A stretch of 64,000 nucleotides of DNA from Hypoxylon rubiginosum (lineage: Eukaryota > Ascomycota > Sordariomycetes > Xylariales > Hypoxylaceae): the NCBI GenBank assembly GCA_902806565.1, contig CADCXA010000034.1, positions 558,001 through 622,000 on the forward strand, read 5' to 3'. The translations under genes were made by a program, and so were the position numbers. Within the stretch, counting starts at the first letter, position 1. Every line of letters begins with the position of its first letter. Positions 11,466 through 22,945 of the stretch are shown here, piece by piece. Below the pieces are notes generated by a model. That model was not told the origin of the DNA and ran no database searches. It was given only the letters and a program-made list of their open reading frames with translations.

Positions 11466-12529
11466 GAAGACGACTTTGAGGGTCAGCGGAGATATGAAAA
11501 CCGCCTAGACTTGAACGGACTGGGTTAGGTCTCATCTCGAGCCCCATCAAAACAATAGGGCGGCCCGTGTGAAATAGGTGAAATAGGAATCCTTAAAAGT
11601 AGGAGCGATAAGAATACCGTACATCATAGTCCAGATACCCGGGTAGATACATTGACGCAAGACAAGACGTGAGGAAAGAAACTTGGCAAGCGACGGGCTG
11701 CTGTCCTGTGACGTTGATGTTGATCTCCTCGATAGCCGGGAGACGAAAGGGCCAATGAATCGGCAAGGTAGGTAGGATCGAGGATCGAAAGGCCTGCACT
11801 TCTCGATACTCCTCGCCCTCGGGAGATGGATCAGGAAAGCCGATCCGTCTTATAGGAGCAGCCTTAAGAAGAGCTCGGCCACCGCTTGTATAGGTAGGTA
11901 AAGTGCCTTGTCTTCGCTTTAGAAGGAATCCATCATTGATAGCCTCTGGGGGACATCTGGCAAAAAACAAGTTAACTAGTCATATCATACTAAACAAGCG
12001 ACATTCTAAATATGATATCGACTTCATCGACGCCCTCTCAACGGAACCAGGAGAGCTTGATCCGATACAATGCTACACGATGTCAGACTCCGGTGATGCA
12101 TCGACATAGCAGCATTCATGATGATCACGTCCGGAGTAGCAAACCTATAGAACACCTTACAAACGACGAGAAAATAAGGTACCCTGTTAGTTGGTAAGGC
12201 ATGTGGGTGTGTCTCGAATATTGGCCGAGGTCATCATTCGCTGAAAAGGAGAGAAGGGGAGACGGGGAAGCGGGAAAAAGGAGTGCGAGAGACAGGTCCA
12301 AAGGATTTGGGGGGATCGTAGTAAACCGACTGACGGTGGGAAGTGTTGTTGGCTTGGCCTTTGAGAAGAAAAAAACAACTCATCGTCAGCTTACATGTCG
12401 ATTCGATCTCTTTCATTGCAGGTAGAAAGTTACGAGGTATTTACACCTGCAGTCTTTCCGGTGGCAGCTGGGAGAAGCTGTGCGCTGGGATATTTCTGGG
12501 GTATCGGAATTTGCCAGGGTCTTTCAGGG

Positions 12530-12735
12530 CGCCTGAGCAGCCCCAAACAGCCCCGAGCAGCCCTGAGCAGCCCTGACTGTCTGACTGTGCGACTGTGCAA
12601 CGATGGGGCCAAGGCATGTTCCGTGGTTCCTGCGTTTTTGCCAGGCTCAGGCTGTCTCACTTATTGGCCTTGTGGCCCCGTGGCCCCGTGGCCCTATAGC
12701 CCTGTAGCCCTGTAGCCCTGTAGCCCTGTAACGTA
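12530..12735. repeat. short GC-rich tandem repeats
   Basis: At 12535-12580 the motif CAGCCCC/TGAG recurs at about 11-bp spacing. At 12671-12730 an 8-bp unit drifts from GTGGCCCC (three copies) through ATAGCCCT to GTAGCCCT (about four copies). This is simple-sequence DNA without coding features. Confidence 0.8.
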
Positions 12736-13428
12736 GCCCATCCCGTAGTGAGTACTTCAGGTGCTTATCGGTAGCCCGTGGCCATGGCACTGATTCACTG
12801 GTGCCAGTGGACAACAAAATGTGGACGTCTGTGCGTCGGTGCGGACAGCTGTCGGGCGAGGCTGAAAACCGAGTTTCCATCCGTCAACCCTTTTAACTAA
12901 CAGGCTAACACTAATAACACTAACTCTAACTCTTTACCTAACCCCGCTGCACTTTTTCTCTGGACTCTGCACATCACTACGATCACTACGCCGCCCTTGC
13001 CCCGCCATTTAGGTACCTAAGGCTAGGCAGGTACTTCAACTTCTACCATCCACAAGGCAAACCGATAGGCCATTTCAGGTATCTGCAGCTAGGGGACTAT
13101 CTACCCTATCCACCACTATACCACACTGATTCTCCGACATTTTTGCGGTCCCAAAAGGAACCTAGATGCAGCTCAGGCTTCTTTCATTGGGTGGGTTTGA
13201 ACTACATCATTCCTCCATTCAACAGCCTTCAATGAAACAAGCGTCTTTGACTTTGACGCCGTCGCGACAACAGCCAACTTTGCGACCGCACAATCTTTCC
13301 CTCCACCCTCTCGACCTTTCTCAAGTCTCGATCATTTCACCAGCGATCAATTGTCTACGCAACCCACAATTCTACTGACCATTGCCCTGCTGCCCTTACG
13401 TAGGGCCAACTCGCTGACCCATCCACCG

Positions 13429-13488
13429 ATGCCCGCCGAGACCGATACGCCGTGTCGCTTCCGTTTCCTAGGGCGCTACATCCCTTAG
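13429..13488 (+). CDS. possible upstream ORF (19 codons) in the UPF2 leader
   Basis: ATG at 13429 opens a frame of 19 sense codons ending at TAG 13486-13488, 67 nt before the UPF2 start. It is real as a reading frame. Whether it is transcribed in the leader is unknown, because the transcription start cannot be read from sequence. It would be the kind of element that makes an mRNA sensitive to nonsense-mediated decay. Confidence 0.35.
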   Translation: MPAETDTPCRFRFLGRYIP

Positions 13489-13555
13489 CAGACGGCCACC
13501 GTGACGAATGTAGCAATTGGGCATACAGTCGGCACATAATAAGGGGCTGTCCAAT

Positions 13556-16500
13556 ATGGACCGCTCTCGGAAACGTTAGTTTGCGCAAGTGCTCGCTAAT
13601 CCGAATTCACTTTACTAATACTCAAGTACTAGGCGAGTTGCTGTCGCTGAACCAGCGCGCATGGAATGGCGAACAAGATGGCTTCCCCGTTAGCTCGTCC
13701 CTCGACTCTTCTCTAAAGAAGAACACCACTTTTATCAAGCGATTGCGAACCGCTATCACCCCTTCAACCCTGAACACCTTCCTACAAGAAATACGAACCC
13801 TCAGTCTTCTCAAATACCTATCTGAGATTATTTCGGCCTGTTATGAGGGGCTCAGCAGACTCAAGACTTCTGGGGAAATCGATGCGGCTGTCGAGATTGT
13901 CAGCGCGCTACACCAGCGATTTGGACCCGCCGAGTTCACGGAGCATCTAGGATGGCTGCTCGGCAAGGGAATGGCTACACCGGACAAGAGCTGGCTGAAA
14001 TCCTTAACTCCTGAAGTTCGCGAGAAGGAAGAGAAAGAACGCCTGGTCCGACAGCGAGCTCTTTTAAGAGTAATCACCGAGCTCTGGCTCGTAGGCGTCC
14101 TGCGGACTCTCGATGATGTTAAGCCGGACGATGCGACACGTGGTGCCAACGGAAAGAATGCCGAGCTTAAGATTAAGTCGACCAGTTCTACGAAAGGCGG
14201 AGGGGCTGAACCTTTTCCTCTCGAGGTGCTTAAGGATCTACTGGGCTACGACCGGGACCATGTGAATCTCCCCCTTTTAGTTATTTTTGTCAAGTCGTTT
14301 GGCTGGGACATTTTGGGAGTAAAACCTACTGGAACGGAAGGGGGTCGTAGGATCGTTGAGGAAGAGGGGACAACCAAGTCTGTAGACGAGAACCTGGATC
14401 AAGTGGGCGAATCGGAAGATGCCGAGAACTCTCCGTTTGCTGGCCCCGAGCTACGAGAACGATTCAAAAACATCTTAAAACGGTATTTCGAAGATGTCAA
14501 GGCTCATCTTGTGCGTGACCAAAAGAACATTGTTGCGCAGCGTGGCAGAAACTCGGAGGCATACGTCAAATCTGGGGAGGTTTTTGAGGACCGTCAAGCC
14601 AACTTCGAGCGACAGGTGAAGGCCCAGGAACGTCTAGTCAGTAATGCTCAGGTCATAGCCGACGCGATCGGTGCCGAGATGCCAGATTTAAAGGAAACCG
14701 GGGATGGTCTTTCGAATACGAACGGTGCTATTGGTTTGGTCAAAACTGGGGAGTACCTCCGCGGGCAGAGCGAAGGAGCGGGAATTTGGGAAGACGAGGA
14801 CGAACGCCGCTTTTACGAAAACCTGGTGGATCTGAAAGGCAAAGTACCCGGTATATTACTCGAGGATGTCAAGAAAAAGAAGACCGATTCTGACGAACAA
14901 GTCGGTAAAAGAGCCGATCCTGTTGAGACTACCGAGGGACCCAAGTCCTCAGAAGTAAACGATGACCAATCCACTGCCATTGCCAATAAGACGATTGGCG
15001 CACAGGTAGATGTACTCCTAACCCGGCTACTAGAGCTTACGCACAAGGATGCCGTTGATCAAGCAGCTATCGACTTCTGTTTTCTAAACTCGAAGGCGTC
15101 AAGGAATCGGCTCATTAAGGGGCTAACGGAAGTTCCTAAGGGTCGTACGGATCTCTTACCATTCTGGTCTCGTTTAGTAGCCACCCTTGGGCGTTATATG
15201 CCGGACATTCCCAAGGGAGTGGTCGACTATCTCGACGCGGAATTTCGCAGTCTCCAACGTCGGAAGGAGAAGGATTTTCTTGGACAAGTGCGCTTGAGTA
15301 ATATTCGATATCTTGCTGAGCTCACGAAATTTGGCATCGTTCCTGAGCACGTCGTCTTCCACTGCTTAAAGGTCAGCCTTGACGATTTCTCCCGGATGAA
15401 CATTGAGATCATTTGCAATCTACTGGAGAACTGTGGCAGATATCTTCTCCGCAGCGCCGATACTTCACCTCGAATGGCAACTTTCCTAGAAACCCTTCAA
15501 CGCAAGAAGTCCGTCCAGCATATCGGCCAGCCGGAGCGCATGCTGATCGAGAACGCGATCTACTACGTCGACCCGCCCGAGAGAGCGTCGATTCAGCAAA
15601 AAGAGCGGACTCCTACGGAGCTGTTCATCCGCAAGCTTATTTACGTCGATTTGACCAAGCGTAACTACACGAAGGTTCTTAAGCAGATCCGTCGACTTCA
15701 TTGGGAAGAGTCAGAGGTAAACGAACTCCATTGCGAAGACTTGAAGCTCTAAGCTAATCCATATAACAGGTTGTCGCCATTCTTACGAAAGTATTTTCCA
15801 GACCTGCCAAGGTTAAGTATGGCAGTATTCATATTCTCGCCATCTTACTCAGCGCCATCTACCGCTACCATCCAGATTTCACAGTCACAGTCATCGACAA
15901 CGTCATTGAATCTGTGATTTTTGGACTGGAGCAAAACGATTTCAAGTTTAACCAGAGACGCATTGCAGAAGTCAAATACCTTGGCGAGCTCTATAACTAC
16001 CGGATGCTAGAGCACCCCGTAATTTTCGACGCGATGTACAAGATCATGATGTTTGGCTACGGTGAGCTCGCTGTCAACGTATTATAGCCTCATGTGAATT
16101 AACTGTGTTTAGGTGGCGTCCCTGTTCCGGGCCGCGTCAATTCCTACGACCTGCCTGATGACTTCTTCCGAATTCGTCTTGTAGCTACAATGCTTGAGAC
16201 TTGTGGCATGTTCTTCAACCGAGGTGCTGCAGGCAAGAAGCTTGATTACTTCCTGTCATTCCTTCAGGTGCGTCTAGCTCACTGTAGTGCTAATTAGACT
16301 CGTGCTAACAAGCTGGTAGTACTACATACACACAAAGCATCCTCTTCCCATGGACATCGAATTCATCGTTCAAGATACGTTCTCTCTTACTCGGCCACAA
16401 TGGAAATTAGCCACGACTCCAGAAGAAGCTACGAAGGCATTCCAACTAGCAGTAGCACAGGATCAGAAGAATGCCGGTCTTGATAGGAGCGTGGATCCAG

Positions 16501-17540
16501 AAGAGGTTTCCAGCAATTCTTCTTCTTCGGACGACGGCAATGAAGGTGATGGTGATATCGTGCTCCCGGAAGCTGAAGGGGATGGCGATTCGGAACTCGG
16601 AGAAGATGGCGACGCCGAGGCATGTTTACCCAACCGTTATTATATCATTGCCATGTACTAACTATAGGGGGGTTGAATAGGACGCTGAAAACCAACCTTC
16701 ATCACCTCGAGATACCGAGTCCGAGGATGAGGCCATAGTAGTTACTAGGGCAGCAGAAGAGGTTGATCCCGAAGATGAAGCGGACTTTGAGCGTGAGTAT
16801 GCAAAAATGATGGCTGAGAGTTTGGAATCCCGAAAATTCGACCGCAAACCACTCTTCGACGTTCCGTTACCTGTCCGATCCAAGACTCGTGAGGCCTCTT
16901 CCACGGCAGATACCGAAAATCCGAATGGCGAGAGTGCACCTAGCACGATGGCATTTTCGCTTCTGACGAAGAAAGGAAATCGCCAGCAGGTAGGTCGTGT
17001 TCAGAAGTATCCGGTCTTAAGTTAAGTGGCTAATGTGTATAGACGCGAACTGTCGCGCTACCTTCAGACTCGACCTTCGCGGTCGCCATGAAGACGCAGC
17101 AACAGGCAGAACGAGAAGAGCAGCAGCGTATCAAAAACCTGGTGCTCAACTATGATCTTCGCGAGAGTGAAGATCCTGATGGTGACTCTTGCGCGGCCCC
17201 CCTTACAGAGAACACGAATATTTACAAGTCTTCATCATCAGGAAACGAGAAACCTCCTTCCTATCACCTTAATCGCTCCGACAAGTCCACCAAAGAGCGT
17301 AGCGGGCAGCGAGTCCGCAGACTACAACTAAGTGATGTTGACTGGTATGGAAGAGCCCAAAACCAAAACAAAGTTGAGCAGAACGGACCAGACACTGATA
17401 GTCGATCTGCCGACCATACCACCGAGGGAGATAATTCTGCTCCAAACCGAGTGGATAAGAGCAATATGAACAAGCGTCATACTCCCTCAACAAACTCGCG
17501 ATCTCGCCAACAGAAGCGGCGAGGCCGTGGAAAGCGCTGA
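13556..17540 (+). CDS. UPF2: nonsense-mediated mRNA decay factor UPF2/NMD2
   Basis: Seven exons: 13556-13574, 13633-15716, 15770-16061, 16113-16267, 16320-16619, 16681-16989 and 17043-17540 (1218 aa). The 19-nt first exon was chosen because it supplies the only ATG: splicing over 13575-13632 (branch TACTAAT) yields MDRSRKRELLSLNQRAW, a typical UPF2 start. The main exon frame is open further upstream but lacks an ATG. Three MIF4G-like helical domains are seen at about 25-280, 480-660 and 700-850. An acidic stretch follows at about 890-960, with a C-terminal region typical of the UPF1-binding part and a basic RRGRGKR end. UPF2 bridges UPF1 and UPF3 on exon-junction or long-3'-UTR mRNAs in the cytoplasm. 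The intron 16620-16680 is best read as GC-AG (GAG|GCATGT), since GT alternatives break the frame. Confidence 0.95.
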
Positions 17541-20500
17541 GGCCTTTCAAGAATGACGAGAACAAAGGCTAATCAGAACGGCTGTTTTATGCGTTTAGGA
17601 CCTGATTTACTCCTCGCCGATGAGAACATTCTACAGAGACCTTACACATTTGAGCGCTACAGCAGAGAGGTATGATATCTCCAGCTCACGCACACGCACC
17701 GTGTCTCCTTTGGGAGCTGCTACTTTCGGCGGAAGCATATTCCTTGACGCAAGGGAGGCTTGAGGTGGGTGACGCAAAAATCACCGGTCGTATACACGCC
17801 AGAGTGTCGTGGCCTGCCGTGAGAAAGGGTAGTTGATGTTAGTGAAGCCGATACATCTAAGCCCGCCGGCAGCGGAAGGCCGACGAAAGGGGTGGATAGC
17901 TCGACAAGTCATATGGCTCGGGTTGAGTCAGGGGTCGAGAAATGGTAGTTGCTTAGTTGGTTGGTGGCCTTGGGTCGGTCATTCGGAAGACCATTTTTGG
18001 GCATGGAGGCGATCAAATTCTGTCTGACTGAATTGCGCCTCGCAGTCGCCCGCCTACGATCGCCGAATAATGTGTGGAACAGACTGACGAAACCATGCTT
18101 CACAGATTGCTCTCTTCGCGCTTCTTGTTGCGCTGCTTTTTAGTCTTCATATACAGCTAGCTAGTTTATAGCTCAAGTCACTCTTTTAATTCTTGCGACC
18201 CTTCTTATAAGTGATACCTTGGAGATCAATAGGTCAATAAGGTATGAGTAGATGGGCTTCTACCCTGCACCTAACTTTTTCCCAGACCATTAAACGACAC
18301 CGTAAAATTTAGTCGTGAAGTCGGTAATACAATTTGTTCCGAGCTACACTGATTCCTTGGTGGCTGGATAATGCCACTTTTCTAACGAGTTTTTTTTTCC
18401 ACAATTATTCTTCTCGAGACTCAGGTGGCGTGCTAATGTAAGACGATCAACTAGAACTACCTAGAGATGCTAACCATCTAATTCGATAACTTTGCAGATA
18501 TGACTGCGTCTCGGTGGACCTTAGTACCTAGGTCGGCAGGAAACAGGAGACCGTAAAAAAGCAATCGTCAAGTCCGCCGGTCTATCGGCTCGGAGACGGG
18601 TGGTTATCTCAGCCCCCGTGCCGAAGGTACATGAAAATTTAGAAATAACAAGCCTACATCAAGCCACCCGTCACATCTCATGTCGACCGGCAGTGTCAGT
18701 CGATACGACGTAGATATTCCACGCTATCAAAAAAAATATTCCGTAGCGCGAGGGGCATGCATTTCAAGGTGGTTTTACGTAGCTACACCGGTGTTCAGCT
18801 CCGTCTGTGCAGTTGTACTGTACCACACGAAGCCATTCCCGCTTGGCCATCTTCGCAGGCTGGCAGGCTCGTATTTGAGGCTTGGCGATGCAACTCTTAC
18901 ATCGCCAGTTCGGCGGGCTGGAAAACAAAAATAAGATCAACCACACAGAGTCGCATTGAAGCTCGAAGAGCCATTGAACAATAAACATGCGCAATAGCAC
19001 GTCATTTCCGGCGACGTTTCGTGTTTTGCGTTCTTTTCGTCTTTACCCGTACAGCGTTTTGCCTAGTCCGAACTTTTGTTTGGTGTTTATGTTGATAGCC
19101 CCTTTATCTTTATTTTTGGTTTGTTAGTATGGCGGCAATATGTCAATACCGTATTAGCCCGAGCCCGTGTAGACATTCCTTTTTCCGATCACTATTTTGT
19201 ATTCTTCTTTTTTAGAGTGGCTACTTGGCTATAGGAGATCGGATGTCGACCTTTCCATTCTAAGAGGAATATAGGATTCAGCTCAAAGCCTACGCCATCT
19301 AACCTAGCCTCGACCATCCGGACATTTTGGCTATTTTGCAGTCGAGCGCTATAACCCCTGACACAGAGCCACGAAGCTGGCAGGGTTTCCAACTCGCGGA
19401 TGAGACCGTGGCGAAAGAAGAAGAAAAAAATGAAAAAAGGCGATACTCGAAGTACGTCCCCGGCCATAGGGGGCCCACGCATTCGGGACAACGCGATGAC
19501 GAACTTGATTACATAGAATTGCGAATAGCTATATACTCTATTTAATAGCTCTCGCTTGTATAGAATCCATATTGCCCTACGGGAATGGGTAGTTTCCGTT
19601 AGTCACGATTTTGACACCTGACGGGGCCGACGGGTTACGGTCCATCGAACGGGATGCCGGGTAAATCGGTTGATGTCGGTTGGTAGAGAGCCGGACTGGG
19701 GATGAGCTAGGGATGAGCTGGGGATGGCTGGGGATGGCTGATGATGACTGGGATTCTTACAACGATCGGAGCAATGAACCATTAGGATCGCAAGGCATGC
19801 TCCCCAGAAAATTTTATATTGGCAAGGAAATTTTTGTCGCCATTGCAACCCTCTGGATATATATTAATTGACCATATTGCAGCTTACGTGTGCACTCGTG
19901 GATCTCGATGATACCCTAGAAGATCCAGGCAACGGATTGCGAGGGGGAGGGCAACTGGTCTTGAGTGGTCCGTCGCATATCGGAGATCTGGCGAACCCCA
20001 CAAACATCCAAATGCGGCTTTGAAATTGAAGCCATCACCATCACCATCACCATCTCACCATCTCACCATCTGACAACCATCTGACACCTCCCATCTCGGC
20101 CTCCTACCTCTCAACCTACCACCCCTACCACCTTTCATCTCCCCCCTCCTGAAATCATCTGCATATACATACATGTACATACATATGTGTATACTTTTGC
20201 ATATATGAGAAGTACTGAATAAGTACTCCGTACCGGGCAGGGTCTGGTCTGGTCTTGTCTACAGGTGTAATATTGTCCCAACCCGTCCGTCAGTCTCGGC
20301 ACGGTTTAACGTGGCAAGCTGGTTGGCTGGCAAGTCACCAAGTCACCAAGTCACCCACCGAATCGCCCAAAACCCTTGCCTGCCTGCCAGCCAGATATTT
20401 CAACAAGGATCCCTCGTTTAAATCCTACCTAGCGCGCTTCTCTCTCACATCCAGACTGAGCTAAAGCACACCGCACCGTCTCTTTTTGAGCCGCCTGTGA

Positions 20501-22945
20501 CGTTTCTGACCATATCCTTTGGGAGCGCCTTATTATTAATCGATGTTGCGGTCTTCCCCTAAATTATTGTCACCGTCTGGGCTAACTGCAACCTTGCCGT
20601 CTTGGTTTTAAATCCAAACTCACTCTATCACTAGGCCGTGCATTATTCAGTCCGATGCAAAATAAGCTATTATGTATAAGATATGTATAAGACGGGTTTA
20701 TACATCGGTGGCTTGAGCCCGATATTAATATTTTGTACAACATTCGTATTCCACGATCCGGCTCTTGGTGGTCACCAACCACGAACATATCGATCCACCC
20801 TAACCCATCGATCGGATAATGCGCATACAAACAAACAATAAATTAATTCGCCTTACGAATTCTTGGGTCCTGCTAACACCATCGAAAAAAAAAAACAATG
20901 GAAAAAGAAGTACTACCTATTGATTGCTTGCCAAACGGCCCGGTATTACCTGGCAAGGTTGACGGGACGGGACCAAGAGTACCAGACTACCTAGGTAGGT
21001 ACTGAGTACTGGCTAAAGTAAAAGAATGCGCGTTGCATCTTCAGCCCACTTGCTTGCAGAGAGACCACGCAGCCAGGCTTATTCGACTAATCGGGGCAAT
21101 ACTGATCGAGGTATTGGGTTTTCTTGACGCTCGTCTTTTTACCCTTCCCCGCCTCGAGGGAGAGTCGAGAGTCGTGGTGGCTCTGAGCTCCAAGCTCTGG
21201 ACGTTGAATACCACATAGGTATCTGCACGCCTACCTACCTCCTAAAAATAACAATATGAAAGAGCAGTAGTTGCGGATTTTATTACACGGAGGTACAGGT
21301 GCGTGTCTCTATAACCCGACTCATAATGTAAGTAGACAGGTAAGTATATGTACGTGGATATGAGTGTGAGGTTCTCTCCTTGTTTCTCTTGTCACGTTTT
21401 ACCTTCCCCTATTTCTAAAACCGCCTACTTAACTTTAGCTATGTAGTCTCAACTGAAACTCCTTTCGGATGAGGCGTCTATTGGGATCACTTATGCCTAA
21501 TTCCCAAAGCCAATTCACCTCATTTATCTTCTTCTTCCTTTTCCTTCTTGGGTATCTAAGTTTATGTAAATATCCATCTCCGAAATACGCGTCCCGTGTC
21601 TATTCATCTGCCGTGCCTAGGGACGGCAACGACGGCAAGCCTCTTCCCATCCCTGCACCTATCCTGGCTTTCTAGACGTATTCCTTCACCACTTCCGACC
21701 TTCTCGAGTTGCGGCTGGGGAGCCCTGCAATGAAGCTGGTTCTTGGGGGACTAACTTAAGAGCCTGGACGTCGAATGGCCATCGTGTACCATATAGGCCC
21801 ATGAGCCCCTCGTACCATCATCGCATCTGCTGTACTCTGACCCCATCCACGCCTATTCGCTGCCGTACGCAGTGGCCGTTCTAGCCAGCTTTCAGTCCCT
21901 GTACGATCCAGTGCCATCTTCCGTTCATGCCATGTGAGTCCAAAAATACCTACCCAAGTGCAGCAAGTACCAGGGCCGGGGGGGCACGGTTCCCCTTACA
22001 TGCAGTCCATCTGCACCATCTGCAGGTCCCGCCGCCCAACAGGCATCGTACCCCATTTGCCAAGCGGCAAGTCCAGATCTCTAGCATCTCCTGATTGATA
22101 TAGAAAGAGCTCGCTGACTGCTCGGTACAATCCTTGATCCAGCTTGTTCAGCTCGATTCATCCAGACGGGACTACCTGAATACCTGCAGAGGCCTTTGGC
22201 TACCTTACTTGGCATCGTCGCCAAAGACCGCGACCACATTCGCTCACTCAGCTATACATCACTAACTATCAGTCCTTCGTTCGCCTTGTTGTAACAACGT
22301 CTCCTTATTCCAAAGTTTCGGCTCTCACTAGAACCACGTTGTAACAAGTTTTTGGCTTACACAATGAGAATCTCCCTGGCACAGTTGCTATCCCGTTACG
22401 CCTAGTTAGCAAGGAATAACTCGGAGCAACTTTCTCTAGAACGAGACGAGACGACACAAACAGCGAGTAGACGGAGTGGCACCTTGGCTAATTATTTTTT
22501 CCCCAGCGTCAATTTTCGTCTTATACGGATCTTCGTGACACCTCGCCCTGCCCGTCGGGACCAACACCCAGGAAGCCCCTTGACTCAGCGAACCAACAAT
22601 ATCCAACGCCACCCCCTTATCCCGAATAATCGGGATATAACTACAACACATTCTACACGGTCCGACCTCGTTTCTTTTTCAAGATCGGGCAGCGTAAACC
22701 CGGGGCCCCCTTGCTTCCAGCTGCACGTAGCCGTAGACACGCTTCTTTGTGCAACCAAATAGCTTGTCAACGCTCCACACTCGCAAAAGTGATAACGATG
22801 CTTGCATGAGAAACGAGCCACACCAAATCCCTGATCCGAACCTGAAAAACCGGCCCTATCCGGACTTTTTTCTCTAAAGAAGTGTCCTCCTCCACGACCA
22901 TCCTTCGTTGAATCCTCGCAACGACACTACCCAGATTTCCACAAG
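17541..22945. other. 5.4-kb gene-free region before chitin synthase
   Basis: Only short frames with no recognisable protein. It contains simple repeats: a GGGATGAGCT/GGGATGGCT run at 19697-19745, CACCAT repeats at 20031-20089 and three CAAGTCAC units at 20331-20355. A TACCTAGGTA palindrome sits at 20988-20997. The part after about 22300 is probably leader and promoter of the chitin synthase. I see no transposon ORF or inverted repeat. Confidence 0.55.

Larger units (their letters stand above)
10751..13555. other. intergenic: divergent promoter region of nitrate reductase and UPF2
   Basis: A 2.8-kb spacer between head-to-head genes. Besides the GATA cluster and short tandem repeats listed separately, I see only short frames, the longest 125 codons on the minus strand at 11970-11593 with no recognisable content. 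The last few hundred bases probably form the UPF2 leader. Confidence 0.55.

Noticed and set aside
11593..11970. 125-codon minus-strand frame as a gene
   Set aside because: No motif, no splice-supported extension and no family resemblance. The length is compatible with chance.
12900..12945. TAACACTAA/CTAACTCTAAC run considered as interstitial telomere repeat
   Set aside because: The units do not match CCCTAA/TTAGGG and do not repeat regularly.
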